The notes beneath the pieces are model-generated. The model ran no database searches. It had not been told where the DNA came from and saw nothing but the letters and a program-made list of their open reading frames with translations. This document shows positions 1 through 8,089 of a DNA stretch of 64,000 nt, piece by piece (within the stretch, counting starts at the first letter, position 1; the number at the start of each line of letters is the position of its first letter). Source of the stretch: Haloarcula salina (lineage in GTDB: Archaea > Halobacteriota > Halobacteria > Halobacteriales > Haloarculaceae); contig NZ_WRXL01000003.1 in NCBI RefSeq assembly GCF_010119195.1, forward strand, positions 124,001 to 188,000, read 5' to 3'. Made by a program: the position numbers and the translations under genes.

Positions 1-260
1 ACGACCGCGAGCGAGAGACGGACGCGACAGATGTGGGCGACGAGACCGACGACGCGGACCGAGACGCCGAGTCCGCGAGCGAAACGACGGAGGCGGTCGC
101 GGCGACGAACGGACGGACCGGCGAGACGGTCCGGGCGAACGGGGCCGGCGGCGACGGCGAGTCGATTCGCGAGCGCCTCGCCGACCTGGACGTGGCGACG
201 ATGACGCCGATCGAGGCGATGAACGCGCTCGCGGCCCTGCAAGAGCGGGTCGACGAGTAG
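1..260 (+). CDS. mutS: DNA mismatch repair protein MutS, C-terminal end (partial)
   Basis: The reading frame is open from the window edge (frame starts at base 3) to a TAG at 258-260, so only the last 86 or so residues are present. The first part is an acidic, Thr/Glu/Asp-rich linker. The last 30 residues carry the pattern IRERLADLDVATMTPIEAMN followed by ALAALQERV. This matches the extreme C-terminus of MutS family ATPases, where an L-x-x-L-D-x-x-x-(M/L)-T-P-x-E-A-(M/L)-N motif precedes a short helix. The ATPase core lies outside the window, so the call rests on this tail alone. It ends 4 bp from the stop of the convergent regulator gene. Confidence 0.65.
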   Translation, partial: DRERETDATDVGDETDDADRDAESASETTEAVAATNGRTGETVRANGAGGDGESIRERLADLDVATMTPIEAMNALAALQERVDE

Positions 261-264
261 CCGG

Positions 265-978
265 TCAGCGGTCGTCGCCCAGCGACGCCTCGTGCGGGCA
301 GGTGAACAGGGCCGCGACGAGTTTCCGCTCGGCCGCCCGCAGGTGCTTGTGGAGCGTCGGCTCGGAGATGTCGAGGACCGTCGCCAGGTCTCCGGCCGTC
401 GCCTCGCGCGGCCAGTGGTAGTAGCCCGCCTCGTGGGCCGCGTCGAGCACCTCCTGCTGTCGGTCGGTCAGCGACTCGGTGAGAGCGGCGTAGTTCTGGA
501 AGCCGAACAGCGGGACGATCGAGTCACACTGCCGTTTCGACGCGAGGTCGGCGTCGGGGTGGTCGTCGAGAAAGGACTCGATGACCGCCGCGACCTCCGT
601 CTGTCGCGGCACGTCCGCCACGACGGTTCCCCGGCCGTCGACACTCCGGGCGGCCTGTGGCACAGCGCCGGCGTCGGCCAGCGAGACGATCGGACAGTTG
701 TCCCGCACGTCGATCTCGACCAGGCCACCGTCGTCGGTCCGTCCCAGCACTCGCGCCGCTCCGTGGCCCTCGTCTTCGATCCGCGCCGTGAGCCGGTCGG
801 GCCGAGCGCCGTCGATGGAGAAGAACTCGGCGTACGTGCCGTCGGTCTGCGGGAGGCACTTCTCCAGCAGCACGGAACACGACTCCCGCTCGGAGACCGT
901 CACGAAGGGGAACTCACCGCCCGAGAGATCGAACTCGACGCGGGCCACCGTCCGCTCGCCACCGGCCTGTGAAGTCAT
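265..978 (-). CDS. Bat-like transcriptional regulator with C-terminal HTH_10 domain
   Basis: 237-residue protein of the haloarchaeal bacterio-opsin-activator-like family. Residues 1-165 form the N-terminal GAF/HTH-associated region seen in these regulators (a beta-rich stretch with VARVEFDLSGGEFPF near the start). Residues about 170-225 are the HTH_10 domain: LTDRQQEVLDAAHEAGYY, then WPREATAGDLATVLDIS and the recognition helix EPTLHKHLRAAERKL. It is expected to bind DNA in the cytoplasm; the regulated genes cannot be read from sequence. A TATA-like box (1001-1010) is centred 27 nt before the ATG, giving a leaderless transcript. It is divergent from the HalOD1 gene. Confidence 0.85.
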   Translation of the reverse strand: MTSQAGGERTVARVEFDLSGGEFPFVTVSERESCSVLLEKCLPQTDGTYAEFFSIDGARPDRLTARIEDEGHGAARVLGRTDDGGLVEIDVRDNCPIVSLADAGAVPQAARSVDGRGTVVADVPRQTEVAAVIESFLDDHPDADLASKRQCDSIVPLFGFQNYAALTESLTDRQQEVLDAAHEAGYYHWPREATAGDLATVLDISEPTLHKHLRAAERKLVAALFTCPHEASLGDDR

Positions 979-999
979 ACCACACGATAGGTAGTGATA

Positions 1000-1011
1000 C
1001 CAGAAAATAGT
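1000..1011 (-). promoter_or_regulatory. TATA box of the Bat-like regulator gene
   Basis: On the minus strand this reads CTATTTTCTG, centred about 27 nt upstream of the ATG at 978, the usual haloarchaeal spacing for a leaderless start. The surrounding 979-1060 stretch is the most AT-rich in the neighbourhood and serves two divergent genes. Confidence 0.5.
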
Positions 1012-1099
1012 CTAGCATGAATCATGAAAATTAATTAAACATACTAGCCACAGGGACCATTAGAATCGTTCGAGAAGGGAACACGAGGGGCCACAAATA

Positions 1100-1348
1100 G
1101 TGTCCAACTCCACTCGATCCGTCACGGCGACGCGCGTGGCCGACCAGTCCGTCGTCAGTGCGATCGTCGAGGCGGTAGCGGCCGCGGAGGGACGGCCCAT
1201 CAGGTCACTCCCGCCGCTGGCGCACAGCATCAACCCGGACGCGCTGACGGCGTGTATCGTCGATTCGAACACCGACGGGCACGTCGCCTTCGACTACTGC
1301 GACCACCGCGTGGTCGTTCACACCGACAGGACCGTCACGGTGGACTGA
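1100..1348 (+). CDS. HalOD1 output domain protein
   Basis: 82 residues, GTG start at 1100. The pattern SVVSAIVEAVAAAEG, then RPIRSLPPLAHSINPDAL and a short beta-strand end (HVAFDYCDHRVVVHTD) is that of the small haloarchaeal HalOD1 output domain. This domain occurs alone or attached to response regulators. It is cytoplasmic and its biochemical role is not established. No better start was found upstream because the region before 1100 is non-coding and AT-rich. Confidence 0.75.
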   Translation: MSNSTRSVTATRVADQSVVSAIVEAVAAAEGRPIRSLPPLAHSINPDALTACIVDSNTDGHVAFDYCDHRVVVHTDRTVTVD

Positions 1349-1388
1349 CGGTGGTGACGTCGACGAACGGCAGTCACGCGGCGGTGGA

Positions 1389-2108
1389 TCAGGGCGGTTC
1401 GACCGCGACGAACTCCAGGCCCTTCCGGGCGAGCAATTGGCGCGCCCGGTCGGTCACCGAGGGAGCGACGAGGACGCCGCGGACCTCGCTGTCGGCGTGT
1501 AAGTCGCGTTCGAGCGCCTCGACGTAGCGGCCCAGTTGGCCGACGGCGTCCGGTCCGACCCGGCGGCGCTTGAGTTCGACGACGACCGTCCGCCCCTCGC
1601 TGTCCTCGCCGTAGACGTCGACCGCTCCCGCGGCCGTCTCGCGCTCGGTCGCCAGCGGCGTGAACCCCTCCTCGACGAGTGCCGGGGTTTCGAGGATACG
1701 TTCCTTCAGGTCGGCCTCGGTCCCGGTGAGCGCGAGGTCCGCGGAGTCGCTCACGTCGAAGGCCGCGGCGTGGGCGACCGTCTCGAAGGCGACTTCGAGC
1801 GACTCGTCGGGCGTCGACCGCGTGGAGCGGACGACGAGCGTGCCGTCGTCGACGGTGACGCTGTGGTCACAGCCCGGCGGCTGCCAGTTCACCGGCTGCT
1901 GGCCCTCGTCGGTGTGGACCAGCGCGGCCCCGTCGGGCTTGAGCATCACGTGGCGGTCCCCCGGACCCAGCGAACTGGCCGCCCGCCCCTCGTACTCGAC
2001 CGTACAGGTGCCAAAGAGCGTCACCAGCGCGCCCCGCTCGGCGTTGCGCGACGCGAGGTCGCAGGCGGCGGCGGGGTCGGGGTACGTCAGCGTCTCGACG
2101 GCGGTCAC
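1389..2108 (-). CDS. nucS: Endonuclease NucS (EndoMS)
   Basis: 239 residues, the usual NucS length. The N-terminal half (1-125) is the beta-rich DNA-binding and dimerisation domain with W75. The C-terminal half is a RecB-like nuclease domain: GAVDVYGED with D164, then TVVVELKRRR with E178 and K180, and Q191-LGRY195. These match the known NucS active-site set. The family cleaves both strands at mismatches (EndoMS activity) or branched DNA, and works with the sliding clamp. The short tail LEFVAVEPP could serve clamp contact. It lies 9 bp downstream of the DUF6735 gene on the same strand, probably co-transcribed. Confidence 0.93.
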   Translation of the reverse strand: MTAVETLTYPDPAAACDLASRNAERGALVTLFGTCTVEYEGRAASSLGPGDRHVMLKPDGAALVHTDEGQQPVNWQPPGCDHSVTVDDGTLVVRSTRSTPDESLEVAFETVAHAAAFDVSDSADLALTGTEADLKERILETPALVEEGFTPLATERETAAGAVDVYGEDSEGRTVVVELKRRRVGPDAVGQLGRYVEALERDLHADSEVRGVLVAPSVTDRARQLLARKGLEFVAVEPP

Positions 2109-2117
2109 GTGTGGCGG

Positions 2118-2552
2118 TTAGCGACCCCCGCGTAAAAAGGACGCGTCGTCCGGCAGGTTGACGGCCGCCGCCCGCTTCCGGAGCGCCGCGAGCAGGTCTG
2201 TCCGGACCCGTTCGGGAGGCCGTCCCGCGTCGACGGCGCGGACGGCCGCCTCTCTGCGGTCGACCCACCAGTCCCGAAGCGCTTCGAGGTCGTCGCTGCG
2301 TGCGAGCGCGACGTCGTCGAAGTCCGAGAGCCCGGGGTCGAGCCAGCAGACCGCGTAGGTTCGGACCGCCTCGTCGCGGACGACCAGTCGCTCGTAGGTC
2401 GCGTCGAGCGCGTCGAGGACCGCCGCGCCGGTCCAGTCGCCTCCGAGCGGGCGGGACTGCGCGACCGGGTCGGCGTCGACCCCCCAGTGGGCGTACCGGC
2501 AGTCGTAGCGGCCGTCAGCCCGGGCGACGGCGACGAGCGTGCGGCGGCCCAT
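2118..2552 (-). CDS. DUF6735-type haloarchaeal protein
   Basis: 144 residues from the ATG at 2552, chosen because the conserved part begins there (MGRRTLVAVARADGRYDCRY followed by AHWG). An open frame extends 20 codons upstream but without family-like sequence. The start resembles the haloarchaeal DUF6735 family; no enzymatic motif is visible. The middle contains several Trp and acidic residues and the C-terminal part is helical and Arg-rich. It precedes nucS by 9 bp in the same direction, so a functional link to NucS is possible but unproven. Confidence 0.7.
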   Translation of the reverse strand: MGRRTLVAVARADGRYDCRYAHWGVDADPVAQSRPLGGDWTGAAVLDALDATYERLVVRDEAVRTYAVCWLDPGLSDFDDVALARSDDLEALRDWWVDRREAAVRAVDAGRPPERVRTDLLAALRKRAAAVNLPDDASFLRGGR

Positions 2553-2743
2553 CAGGGCCCTCCAAGCGCGTTCGCGGACATGGCAGGGTCTGGTCGCGGC
2601 CCCGTATTTCAACGCTGGGCTCGGTCGGTTCGAAGTCGCACCCTCCGCACCGATTCCGGGGGAGCGCGTCCGTGCGACCCGAGATTAGTGTCCCGTGGTA
2701 ACTCGGCACAACCCTCAAGTAGCACGTCACCGTACGTACACAT

Positions 2744-3031
2744 ATGATGGTGAGCGAGTGGCTCTACGGCGCGATCGCGCTCCTCGTCGGGCTCCACGTC
2801 CTGACCATGCTGTACGCCTACCGCCACCGCGGCGATCCGGCCGGGACCAGCGCCAGCAGCGACGGCGAGGCGCGCCGGGGAACGGCCACCGACGACGACA
2901 CCGAAGCCATCAGTTGCCCCCACTGCGGCGCGTCGAACGAGCTCGACTATCAGTTCTGCCGGCAGTGCGTCGCCGACCTGACCAGTGGGTCCCCGCAGAA
3001 CCGGCCGACCGACCGGAGCCAGCCGTACTGA
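2744..3031 (+). CDS. Membrane-anchored zinc-ribbon protein (DUF7577-like)
   Basis: 95 residues. Residues 5-24 form one transmembrane helix (WLYGAIALLVGLHVLTMLYA), followed by a short basic stretch, an acidic/Ser-rich linker, and a C-terminal four-cysteine zinc ribbon: CPHCGASNELDYQFCRQC. The ribbon faces the cytoplasm if the basic YRHR stretch follows the positive-inside rule. The second in-frame ATG (2747) is an alternative start. A paralogue with the same layout lies at 10579-10824. Confidence 0.75.
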   Translation: MMVSEWLYGAIALLVGLHVLTMLYAYRHRGDPAGTSASSDGEARRGTATDDDTEAISCPHCGASNELDYQFCRQCVADLTSGSPQNRPTDRSQPY

Positions 3032-3134
3032 CCACCGAAGACGCGGACCGCGACCGCGGCGACCGACGTTCTCGTCAGGTATTCGACCGTTCTCGACGAC
3101 ACGGTTTTATCCAGGGAGCGTGCGGTTAGGGCGT

Positions 3135-4118
3135 ATGCGCTTCGGAGTCATCTCGACGGCCAAGATCGGACGCGAAGACGTGATCCCCGGCATCCAGAAG
3201 TCTGACCACACGGTGGCGGCGATCAGTTCCCGCGACGCCGACCGCGCGAGACAGGTCGCAGACGACCTCGGCATCGAGTCCGCCTACGGCGACTACGAGA
3301 CGATGTTCGCCGAGGCGGACATCGACGCCGTCTACAACCCGCTTCCCAACGGCCTCCACGCCGAGTGGAGCATGGAAGCGGCCGACCACGGCCTCCACGT
3401 GCTCTGTGAGAAGCCGCTAGCGGTCGACGCCGCCGAAGCAGCGGACGTTTTCGACTACTGCGCCGAGCAGGGCGTCGAACTGATGGAGGCATTCATGTAC
3501 CAGTTCCATCCGCGCACGGAGCGCGCGCGAGAGATCGTCAACGAGGAACTGGGCGAGATACACACCGTCGACGCGTCGTTCAAGTTCCCGCTCGACAATC
3601 CGAACAACATCCGGCTGGACCCGGGCCTCGCCGGGGGGAGCCTGATGGACGTGGGCTGTTACGCCGTCAGCGCGGCGCGGGGCTTCCTCGGAGAGCCGGA
3701 CCGCGCGTTCGCGCACACGCGAGACTCCTGGGATTCGGGCGTCGACACGAATCTCGCGGGCGTGCTGTCCTACGACGACGGGAGCGTCGCGTCGGTCTCA
3801 AGCGGCTTCGACGGCCCGGACCGCGACTACTACCGCGTCGAGACCGACGACGGCTGGCTCGAAGCGCCGAACTGCTTCGGGCCGGAGCACGACCAGTCCG
3901 TGTCGCTGACCTACAGCGTGGACGGCCGCGAGGTCACCGAGACGTTCGACCCCGTCGACCACTACCAGCTCCAGGTGCAGGCGTTCGCCGACGCCGTCGA
4001 GAGCGGGGCGAGCCCGCCGCTCGGCCCCGAGGAGACGCTCGGGAACATGCGCGCCATCGACGCGCTGGCTCAGAGCGCCGAGCGCGGCGAACCAGTCGCC
4101 GTGGCCGGCTCGGAGTAA
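3135..4118 (+). CDS. Gfo/Idh/MocA family NAD(P)-dependent oxidoreductase
   Basis: 327 residues from the ATG at 3135; a TATA box (TTTTAT, 3105-3110) sits 27 nt before it, which settles the start against the longer open frame. The N-terminal Rossmann fold starts FGVISTAKIGR. The EKP motif at residues 92-94 (CEKPLA) is the family signature that places a catalytic Lys near the nicotinamide. A C-terminal beta-sheet domain follows with GGSLMDVGCYAVSA. The family oxidises sugars, inositols or dihydrodiols; the substrate is not readable here. The aldo/keto reductase gene follows after 87 bp, so a joint role in sugar or aldehyde redox metabolism is plausible. Confidence 0.9.
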   Translation: MRFGVISTAKIGREDVIPGIQKSDHTVAAISSRDADRARQVADDLGIESAYGDYETMFAEADIDAVYNPLPNGLHAEWSMEAADHGLHVLCEKPLAVDAAEAADVFDYCAEQGVELMEAFMYQFHPRTERAREIVNEELGEIHTVDASFKFPLDNPNNIRLDPGLAGGSLMDVGCYAVSAARGFLGEPDRAFAHTRDSWDSGVDTNLAGVLSYDDGSVASVSSGFDGPDRDYYRVETDDGWLEAPNCFGPEHDQSVSLTYSVDGREVTETFDPVDHYQLQVQAFADAVESGASPPLGPEETLGNMRAIDALAQSAERGEPVAVAGSE

Positions 4119-4205
4119 CCGAGCGCAGACGACGGGGGACGAGTCCGGCCGTCCGGACGAACGCGGCGCGAAACGGTTTTTGCGGCGGCGAGTGAGGCAC
4201 GTACT

Positions 4206-5045
4206 GTGACACCCCCAACAGTGACACTGCCGAGCGGTGACGAACTGCCGATGGCCGGCGTCGGGACGTGGGACATCGCGGGCGACACCGTCAAATCGTC
4301 CGTCCGAGCCGGCCTCGACGCCGGCTACGGGCACGTCGACACGGCCGAAGGCTACAAGAACGAAGCCGAGATCGGCGAGGCGCTCGCCGACTACGACCGC
4401 GAGGACGTGTTCCTCACCTCCAAGGTACTGCCGAAGCACCTCGACTACGAGTCCGTCGTCGAGTCCTGCGAGGCCTCGCTGTCGCGCCTCGGGACCGACT
4501 ACCTCGATCTCTATCTCGTCCACTGGCCCAACCCCGCGGTCTCCATCCGGGAGACGATGGACGCGATGGCCACGCTCCAGGACCAGGGCAAAGTCCGCAA
4601 CGTCGGCGTCTCGAACTTCAGCGCCTCACAGCTCGGGGCCGCTCAGCACGTCGCCGACGTGCCCATCGCGGTCAATCAGATCGAGTACCACCCCTGGAAC
4701 ACCCAGGACCAGGTGGTCGAGTTCTGCCGCGACACCGACACCGTCGTCGAGGCCGCCGCGCCGCTCGCGCGGACCGAGGTGTTCGCCGACGAGACGGTCC
4801 AGGACGTCGCCGAGAAATACGACCGGTCGCCGGCCCAGGTCGTCCTCAAGTGGGCCGTCGAGAACGGCGTGGTCGTCCTGCCGAAGTCCTCCTCGCCTGA
4901 GCACGTCCGCCAGAACCTCGACCTGTTCGACTGGGACATGGACGACGCCGACCGCGAGCGCATCGACGCCATCGACCGCGAGAAAGCGGTCTACGACACC
5001 GGCGTCTACGACTGGACGCAGGACACCTACGGCATCTCGCAGTAG
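4206..5045 (+). CDS. Aldo/keto reductase (2,5-diketogluconate reductase type)
   Basis: 279 residues, GTG start. The (beta/alpha)8 barrel carries the catalytic tetrad D45, Y50, K73 and H106 (HVDTAEGYKNE; TSKVLP; LVHWPNP), the GVSNFS strand and the NADP-binding end VVLPKSSSPEHVRQN. It should reduce aldehydes or ketones, or run in the opposite direction on sugars, with NADP(H) in the cytoplasm. It follows the Gfo/Idh/MocA gene and is followed after 6 bp by a small membrane-protein gene. Confidence 0.92.
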   Translation: MTPPTVTLPSGDELPMAGVGTWDIAGDTVKSSVRAGLDAGYGHVDTAEGYKNEAEIGEALADYDREDVFLTSKVLPKHLDYESVVESCEASLSRLGTDYLDLYLVHWPNPAVSIRETMDAMATLQDQGKVRNVGVSNFSASQLGAAQHVADVPIAVNQIEYHPWNTQDQVVEFCRDTDTVVEAAAPLARTEVFADETVQDVAEKYDRSPAQVVLKWAVENGVVVLPKSSSPEHVRQNLDLFDWDMDDADRERIDAIDREKAVYDTGVYDWTQDTYGISQ

Positions 5046-5051
5046 GTCGAG

Positions 5052-5237
5052 ATGGTTTCTCCGCCCGCGCTGGACCGCCGGGACGCCGCGGCCGCGGCGT
5101 CCGTCGTCGCCCTGCTTGCAGTCGCGTACGTCATCGTTCCCGACCCGACGGTCCAGTACGGGACGTGGCTCGTGGTCTTTTGCATCTGGATGGCGTGGTT
5201 CGTCTCGTACGGTGCACGATGGTTATACGGCCCCTAA
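5052..5237 (+). CDS. Small two-helix membrane protein
   Basis: 61 residues starting 6 bp after the aldo/keto reductase stop. Two hydrophobic segments (about residues 14-29, ASVVALLAVAYVIVP, and 35-52, YGTWLVVFCIWMAWFVS) suggest a helical hairpin in the membrane. I do not recognise the family. Hydrophobic composition with haloarchaeal codon use and close spacing to the upstream gene make it likely real. Confidence 0.6.
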   Translation: MVSPPALDRRDAAAAASVVALLAVAYVIVPDPTVQYGTWLVVFCIWMAWFVSYGARWLYGP

Positions 5238-5310
5238 CGGCCGCCTCGAAGGTTTTACTCGATTCCGTGTCAGCAGAGATTTATTTACCACCGGCCGGTA
5301 TACACACTCG

Positions 5311-5448
5311 ATGCCCCGTATCGAAGTCTCGGAAAACCTGTACCGGCAGATCGAGAGCGAGACCGCCGACGGCGAGATCAACGACACGCTGTGGAAGATG
5401 GTCGGCTCCTACCGCCGCACCAACAACCCCGAATCGGACCGACGATAG
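5311..5448 (+). CDS. DUF7557-type small protein
   Basis: 45 residues: MPRIEVSENLYRQIESE, then an acidic turn and a basic C-terminal helix ending SYRRTNNPESD. A TATA box (TTATTTA, 5281-5287) is centred 27 nt before the ATG. The pattern (short strand, then two helices) matches small haloarchaeal DUF7557 proteins, which look like antitoxin or CopG-related DNA-binding folds. No toxin gene is adjacent, so an antitoxin role is not supported here. Confidence 0.7.
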   Translation: MPRIEVSENLYRQIESETADGEINDTLWKMVGSYRRTNNPESDRR

Positions 5449-5611
5449 CCCCGTATCGACGAGCGGCGTGAGATGGTGTTCTGCTGATTCGTAGGAGACA
5501 GCTGTCGGTCCGTCGACGAGACAGGAGCCGAGAGCGACGCGTGGGGCCCGGAACGCTCCGAGTGCCGTCGGGACTGATCGGTGTTCGCGACCGACACGCG
5601 GCGTCACAGCG

Positions 5612-5630
5612 GGCGGCAGGTACTGCCGCC
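5612..5630. promoter_or_regulatory. Perfect inverted repeat upstream of the amidotransferase promoter
   Basis: GGCGGCAG, a 3-nt spacer GTA, then CTGCCGCC: an 8-bp perfect inverted repeat. It ends 10 bp before the TATA box (5641-5648) of the glutamine amidotransferase gene. The position suits an operator for a dimeric regulator; a hairpin in an upstream transcript is the alternative. Confidence 0.4.
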
Positions 5631-5638
5631 GAGACGCA

Positions 5639-5648
5639 CGTTTTTAGG
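5639..5648 (+). promoter_or_regulatory. TATA box of the glutamine amidotransferase gene
   Basis: CGTTTTTAGG with the T-run centred 28 nt before the ATG at 5672, predicting a leaderless transcript. The 220 bp before this gene (5449-5671) holds only this promoter and the inverted repeat. Confidence 0.55.
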
Positions 5649-5671
5649 TATCGAGTGTTTGGCTACAGGTA

Positions 5672-6388
5672 ATGAGCCCGCGAATCGCCCTGTTGAACGC
5701 GGCCCACGACGGCGAGGACAACCGCCGGAACTTCCGGCGGGAACTCGACGCCGACCTCGTGGAGTACGACGTGACCGAGCGCGAACTACCCGAGACCGTC
5801 GCGTTCGACGGCTGTCTGGTCACGGGGTCGCGGGCCTCGGTCTACTGGGACGAGCCGTGGATTCGCGACCTCGAATCGTGGGTCGGCGACGCCGTCGACC
5901 GCGGGCTGCCGTTCCTGGGCGTCTGTTTCGGCCACCAGTTGCTGGCCCACGCGCTGGGCGGGACCGTCGAGCCGATGGACGAGTACGAGATCGGCTACCG
6001 GACCGTCGAACACGACGGCGAGAGCGAACTGCTGATGGGCGTCAGCGAGTCGTTCACCGTCTTCACGACCCACTCGGACCGCGTCGCCGAACTGCCGCCG
6101 GGCGCGACCCAGTTCGCCGCGAACGACTACGGCGTCCACGGCTTCCGCAAGGAGAACGTCTTCTCGGTGCAGTTCCACCCCGAGTACGACCCCGAGACGG
6201 CGGAGATGGTGACGAAGGGGAAAGACGACCAGCTCTCCGACGAGCGCATCGAGTCGGTGCTCGACGGCATCACCGAGGAGAACTACCGCGCCGCCTGCGA
6301 GGCCAAGCAGCTGTTCGACAACTTCACCGAGTTCGTCCGCCAGCGGGCCGAGGACAGCGGGACCGCCTCGGCCGCAGCCGACGACTGA
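5672..6388 (+). CDS. Class I glutamine amidotransferase
   Basis: 238 residues, a stand-alone GATase1 domain. The nucleophile is C85 in FLGVCFGHQ; H169 and E171 in QFHPEYD complete the triad. The enzyme releases ammonia from glutamine, but no synthase partner is adjacent, so the acceptor is unknown. The layout is like the GMP-synthase-related stand-alone amidotransferases (gamma-glutamyl hydrolase group). The C-terminal tail is Ala/Glu/Asp-rich and likely disordered. Confidence 0.88.
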   Translation: MSPRIALLNAAHDGEDNRRNFRRELDADLVEYDVTERELPETVAFDGCLVTGSRASVYWDEPWIRDLESWVGDAVDRGLPFLGVCFGHQLLAHALGGTVEPMDEYEIGYRTVEHDGESELLMGVSESFTVFTTHSDRVAELPPGATQFAANDYGVHGFRKENVFSVQFHPEYDPETAEMVTKGKDDQLSDERIESVLDGITEENYRAACEAKQLFDNFTEFVRQRAEDSGTASAAADD

Positions 6389-6439
6389 GACGAGTCGCGT
6401 CGCCGACCCGCTCCGAACCGTCCGGCCGCCTCGCCGTTT

Positions 6440-6907
6440 TCAGGTGAACCGTCCCGTCTCCGCGTCGCATTCGGTACAGCGCGTCAGCAGCGCCTCGCGG
6501 TCGTCCGCCATCTCGACGCGGTTGTGCGTGCGCCCGCCGCAGGCGTCACAGCGGCGGAGCATCTCGGTGTCGCCCATCTCTTTCGGCGAGCCGATGGCGA
6601 GCGCGACGACGCGCTCGTCCCCGTCGTTGCGTCCGAGTTGCCACTCGCCGGGGGCGAAGCGGATCGCCTCGCCGGCCTCGACGCGCACGTCGCCGTCCTC
6701 CGTCTCGAAGGTCGCCGCGCCGGCCCGGACGACGAACACCTCCTCCTGGTTCGGATGGCGGTGATAGCCGAAGCCGAAGCGCTCGCCGGGGTCGAGTTCG
6801 TAGTAGTTCAGCGCGACCCCGTCGGCCTCGAGCGGGTCGGTCAGCGCGCGCTTGACCGACGCGGGCCCCATGCGCGACTCGACGGCGTCGATGGTAACTC
6901 TCTCCAT
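6440..6907 (-). CDS. Cupin-domain protein with C-terminal zinc ribbon
   Basis: 155 residues from the ATG at 6907; a GTG three codons upstream is the alternative. The cupin motif includes YHRHPNQEEVFVV (H49, H51, E55 or E56 as metal ligands), followed by GEAIRFAPGEWQLGRN. After the barrel comes a four-Cys zinc ribbon, C120-x2-C123 and C144-x2-C147. It probably binds a small molecule or metal; fusion to a zinc ribbon suggests a sensory or protein-contact role rather than a classic dioxygenase. No substrate can be inferred. Confidence 0.82.
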   Translation of the reverse strand: MERVTIDAVESRMGPASVKRALTDPLEADGVALNYYELDPGERFGFGYHRHPNQEEVFVVRAGAATFETEDGDVRVEAGEAIRFAPGEWQLGRNDGDERVVALAIGSPKEMGDTEMLRRCDACGGRTHNRVEMADDREALLTRCTECDAETGRFT

Positions 6908-6979
6908 AGCAGACACGTACGGCGCCGGCGTTGTTAATCGTTGGTCGGAATCAATCCAGGCGCGTCCGAAAAGGGGCGG

Positions 6980-7144
6980 TCACTCTCGCCGGTCGATGTC
7001 GAGTTCCTCTTCGAGGTCGTCGAGCCAGTCGGCGTCTTCGAGTTCCGCCATCTGCTCGCGGAAGTGGGTCTTGCACACTCCGACTTTGACGCCGTCGCTC
7101 TCGACGGCGACGTCGGCCTCACGGTCGCAGTAGTGACACTGCAT
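6980..7144 (-). CDS. Small zinc-finger protein (DUF6757 type)
   Basis: 54 residues beginning MQCHYCDREADVAVESDG. One CxxC knuckle and a C-x2-H pair (VCKTHF) form a small zinc site; the C-terminal half is an acidic helix. The start at 7144 is chosen because the zinc motif begins immediately; an upstream in-frame start adds eight non-conserved residues. The layout matches the haloarchaeal DUF6757 family, function unknown. Confidence 0.75.
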   Translation of the reverse strand: MQCHYCDREADVAVESDGVKVGVCKTHFREQMAELEDADWLDDLEEELDIDRRE

Positions 7145-7198
7145 ACCTGAACTGAGGGGCCACGTCACATTGAACCCTCGGGTTCCGTCTGCCGGTCG

Positions 7199-7975
7199 TC
7201 AGACGCCGAGGGTCCGTTCGACCCGCGCCCAGGCGCTCGCGTCGAGGCCGGTGTCGCCGACGGTCTCGCCGTGGGCGTCGCTCCCGCCCGTCGGGACGAG
7301 GTCGTACCGGTCGATCGCGTCGTCGAGCAGCGAGGTGTCGACCGCGCGGCCGTAGGGGTACCATCGCTCGACGGCGTCGAGGGCGTCACAGCGGGCGAGG
7401 GCGGCCTCGGTGTCGGGGTAGCGAAACGGGTGCGCGAGCCCGACGAGCCCGCAGGCGTCGGCGAGGACGCTCGCCCCGCGTTCGAAATCGGGGACCTCCC
7501 GAGGCACGTAGCAGGGGCAGTCCGCGCCGATGAGGTCGTCGAAGGCCTCCTGATAGCCGTACTCGGTCGCCTCGGCGATGGCGCGGGCGATATGGGGGCG
7601 GCCGAGGCCGTCCCGCGGCTCGACCGGCAGCGACACGCCGAGGCGGTCCTCGACGTTGTCGATGATACGCGCGCCGCGCTCGCGGCGGTTCCGCTGGATG
7701 CGCGCACAGACCGCCCGGAGATCGTCCGTCGGGTCGACGCCGTAGCCGAGCAGGTCCAGACGCTGGTCGCCTGCGTCCACGCGAAGCTCGACGCCGTGGA
7801 CGACGGTCACGCCGTCCCGCCGACTGACCGGGCCGTCCAGCCCTGGCTGGAGGCGGTCGTGGTCGGTGACGGCGACGGCTTCGACGCCCGCCCGTTTCGC
7901 GGCCCGAGGCAAGGCGTCGAGCGTCAGCGTCCCGTCCGACCGCGTGGTGTGTACGTGGAGATCAGCGACGACCAT
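7199..7975 (-). CDS. PHP-domain metal-dependent phosphoesterase
   Basis: 258 residues. The N-terminus DLHVHTTRSDG gives H7 and H9, VTDHD gives D38-H39, and the C-terminal GSDAHG supplies the last ligands of the three-metal PHP active site. The closest family pattern is the stand-alone PHP phosphoesterases acting on nucleotides such as 3',5'-phosphoadenosine or short RNA 5' ends (RNase AM/TrpH group). The actual substrate is not decided by sequence. Confidence 0.87.
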   Translation of the reverse strand: MVVADLHVHTTRSDGTLTLDALPRAAKRAGVEAVAVTDHDRLQPGLDGPVSRRDGVTVVHGVELRVDAGDQRLDLLGYGVDPTDDLRAVCARIQRNRRERGARIIDNVEDRLGVSLPVEPRDGLGRPHIARAIAEATEYGYQEAFDDLIGADCPCYVPREVPDFERGASVLADACGLVGLAHPFRYPDTEAALARCDALDAVERWYPYGRAVDTSLLDDAIDRYDLVPTGGSDAHGETVGDTGLDASAWARVERTLGV

Positions 7976-8089
7976 ACCGTCACCTGACCGCCCAGACGGA
8001 AGGCGTTTCGGCCGCGATCACGTCGCGTGTCCACACGCACCCCTCGTCCCTTATACGCACTAGGATTCATTATAATCATAAATAGTTAG

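Noticed and set aside
1010-1050. Bat-type upstream activating sequence in the divergent region
   Set aside because: CATGAATCATG and ACTAG are present, but the spacing and flanks do not match the known bop-type element; it may be only AT-rich promoter sequence.
3135-4118. D-xylose dehydrogenase (Gfo6-type) for the Gfo/Idh/MocA gene
   Set aside because: The N-terminus and length differ from what I remember of the Haloferax xylose dehydrogenase, and no xylose pathway gene is near.
5311-5448. Antitoxin of a toxin-antitoxin pair
   Set aside because: No toxin-like gene follows; the next gene is 220 bp away and is an amidotransferase.
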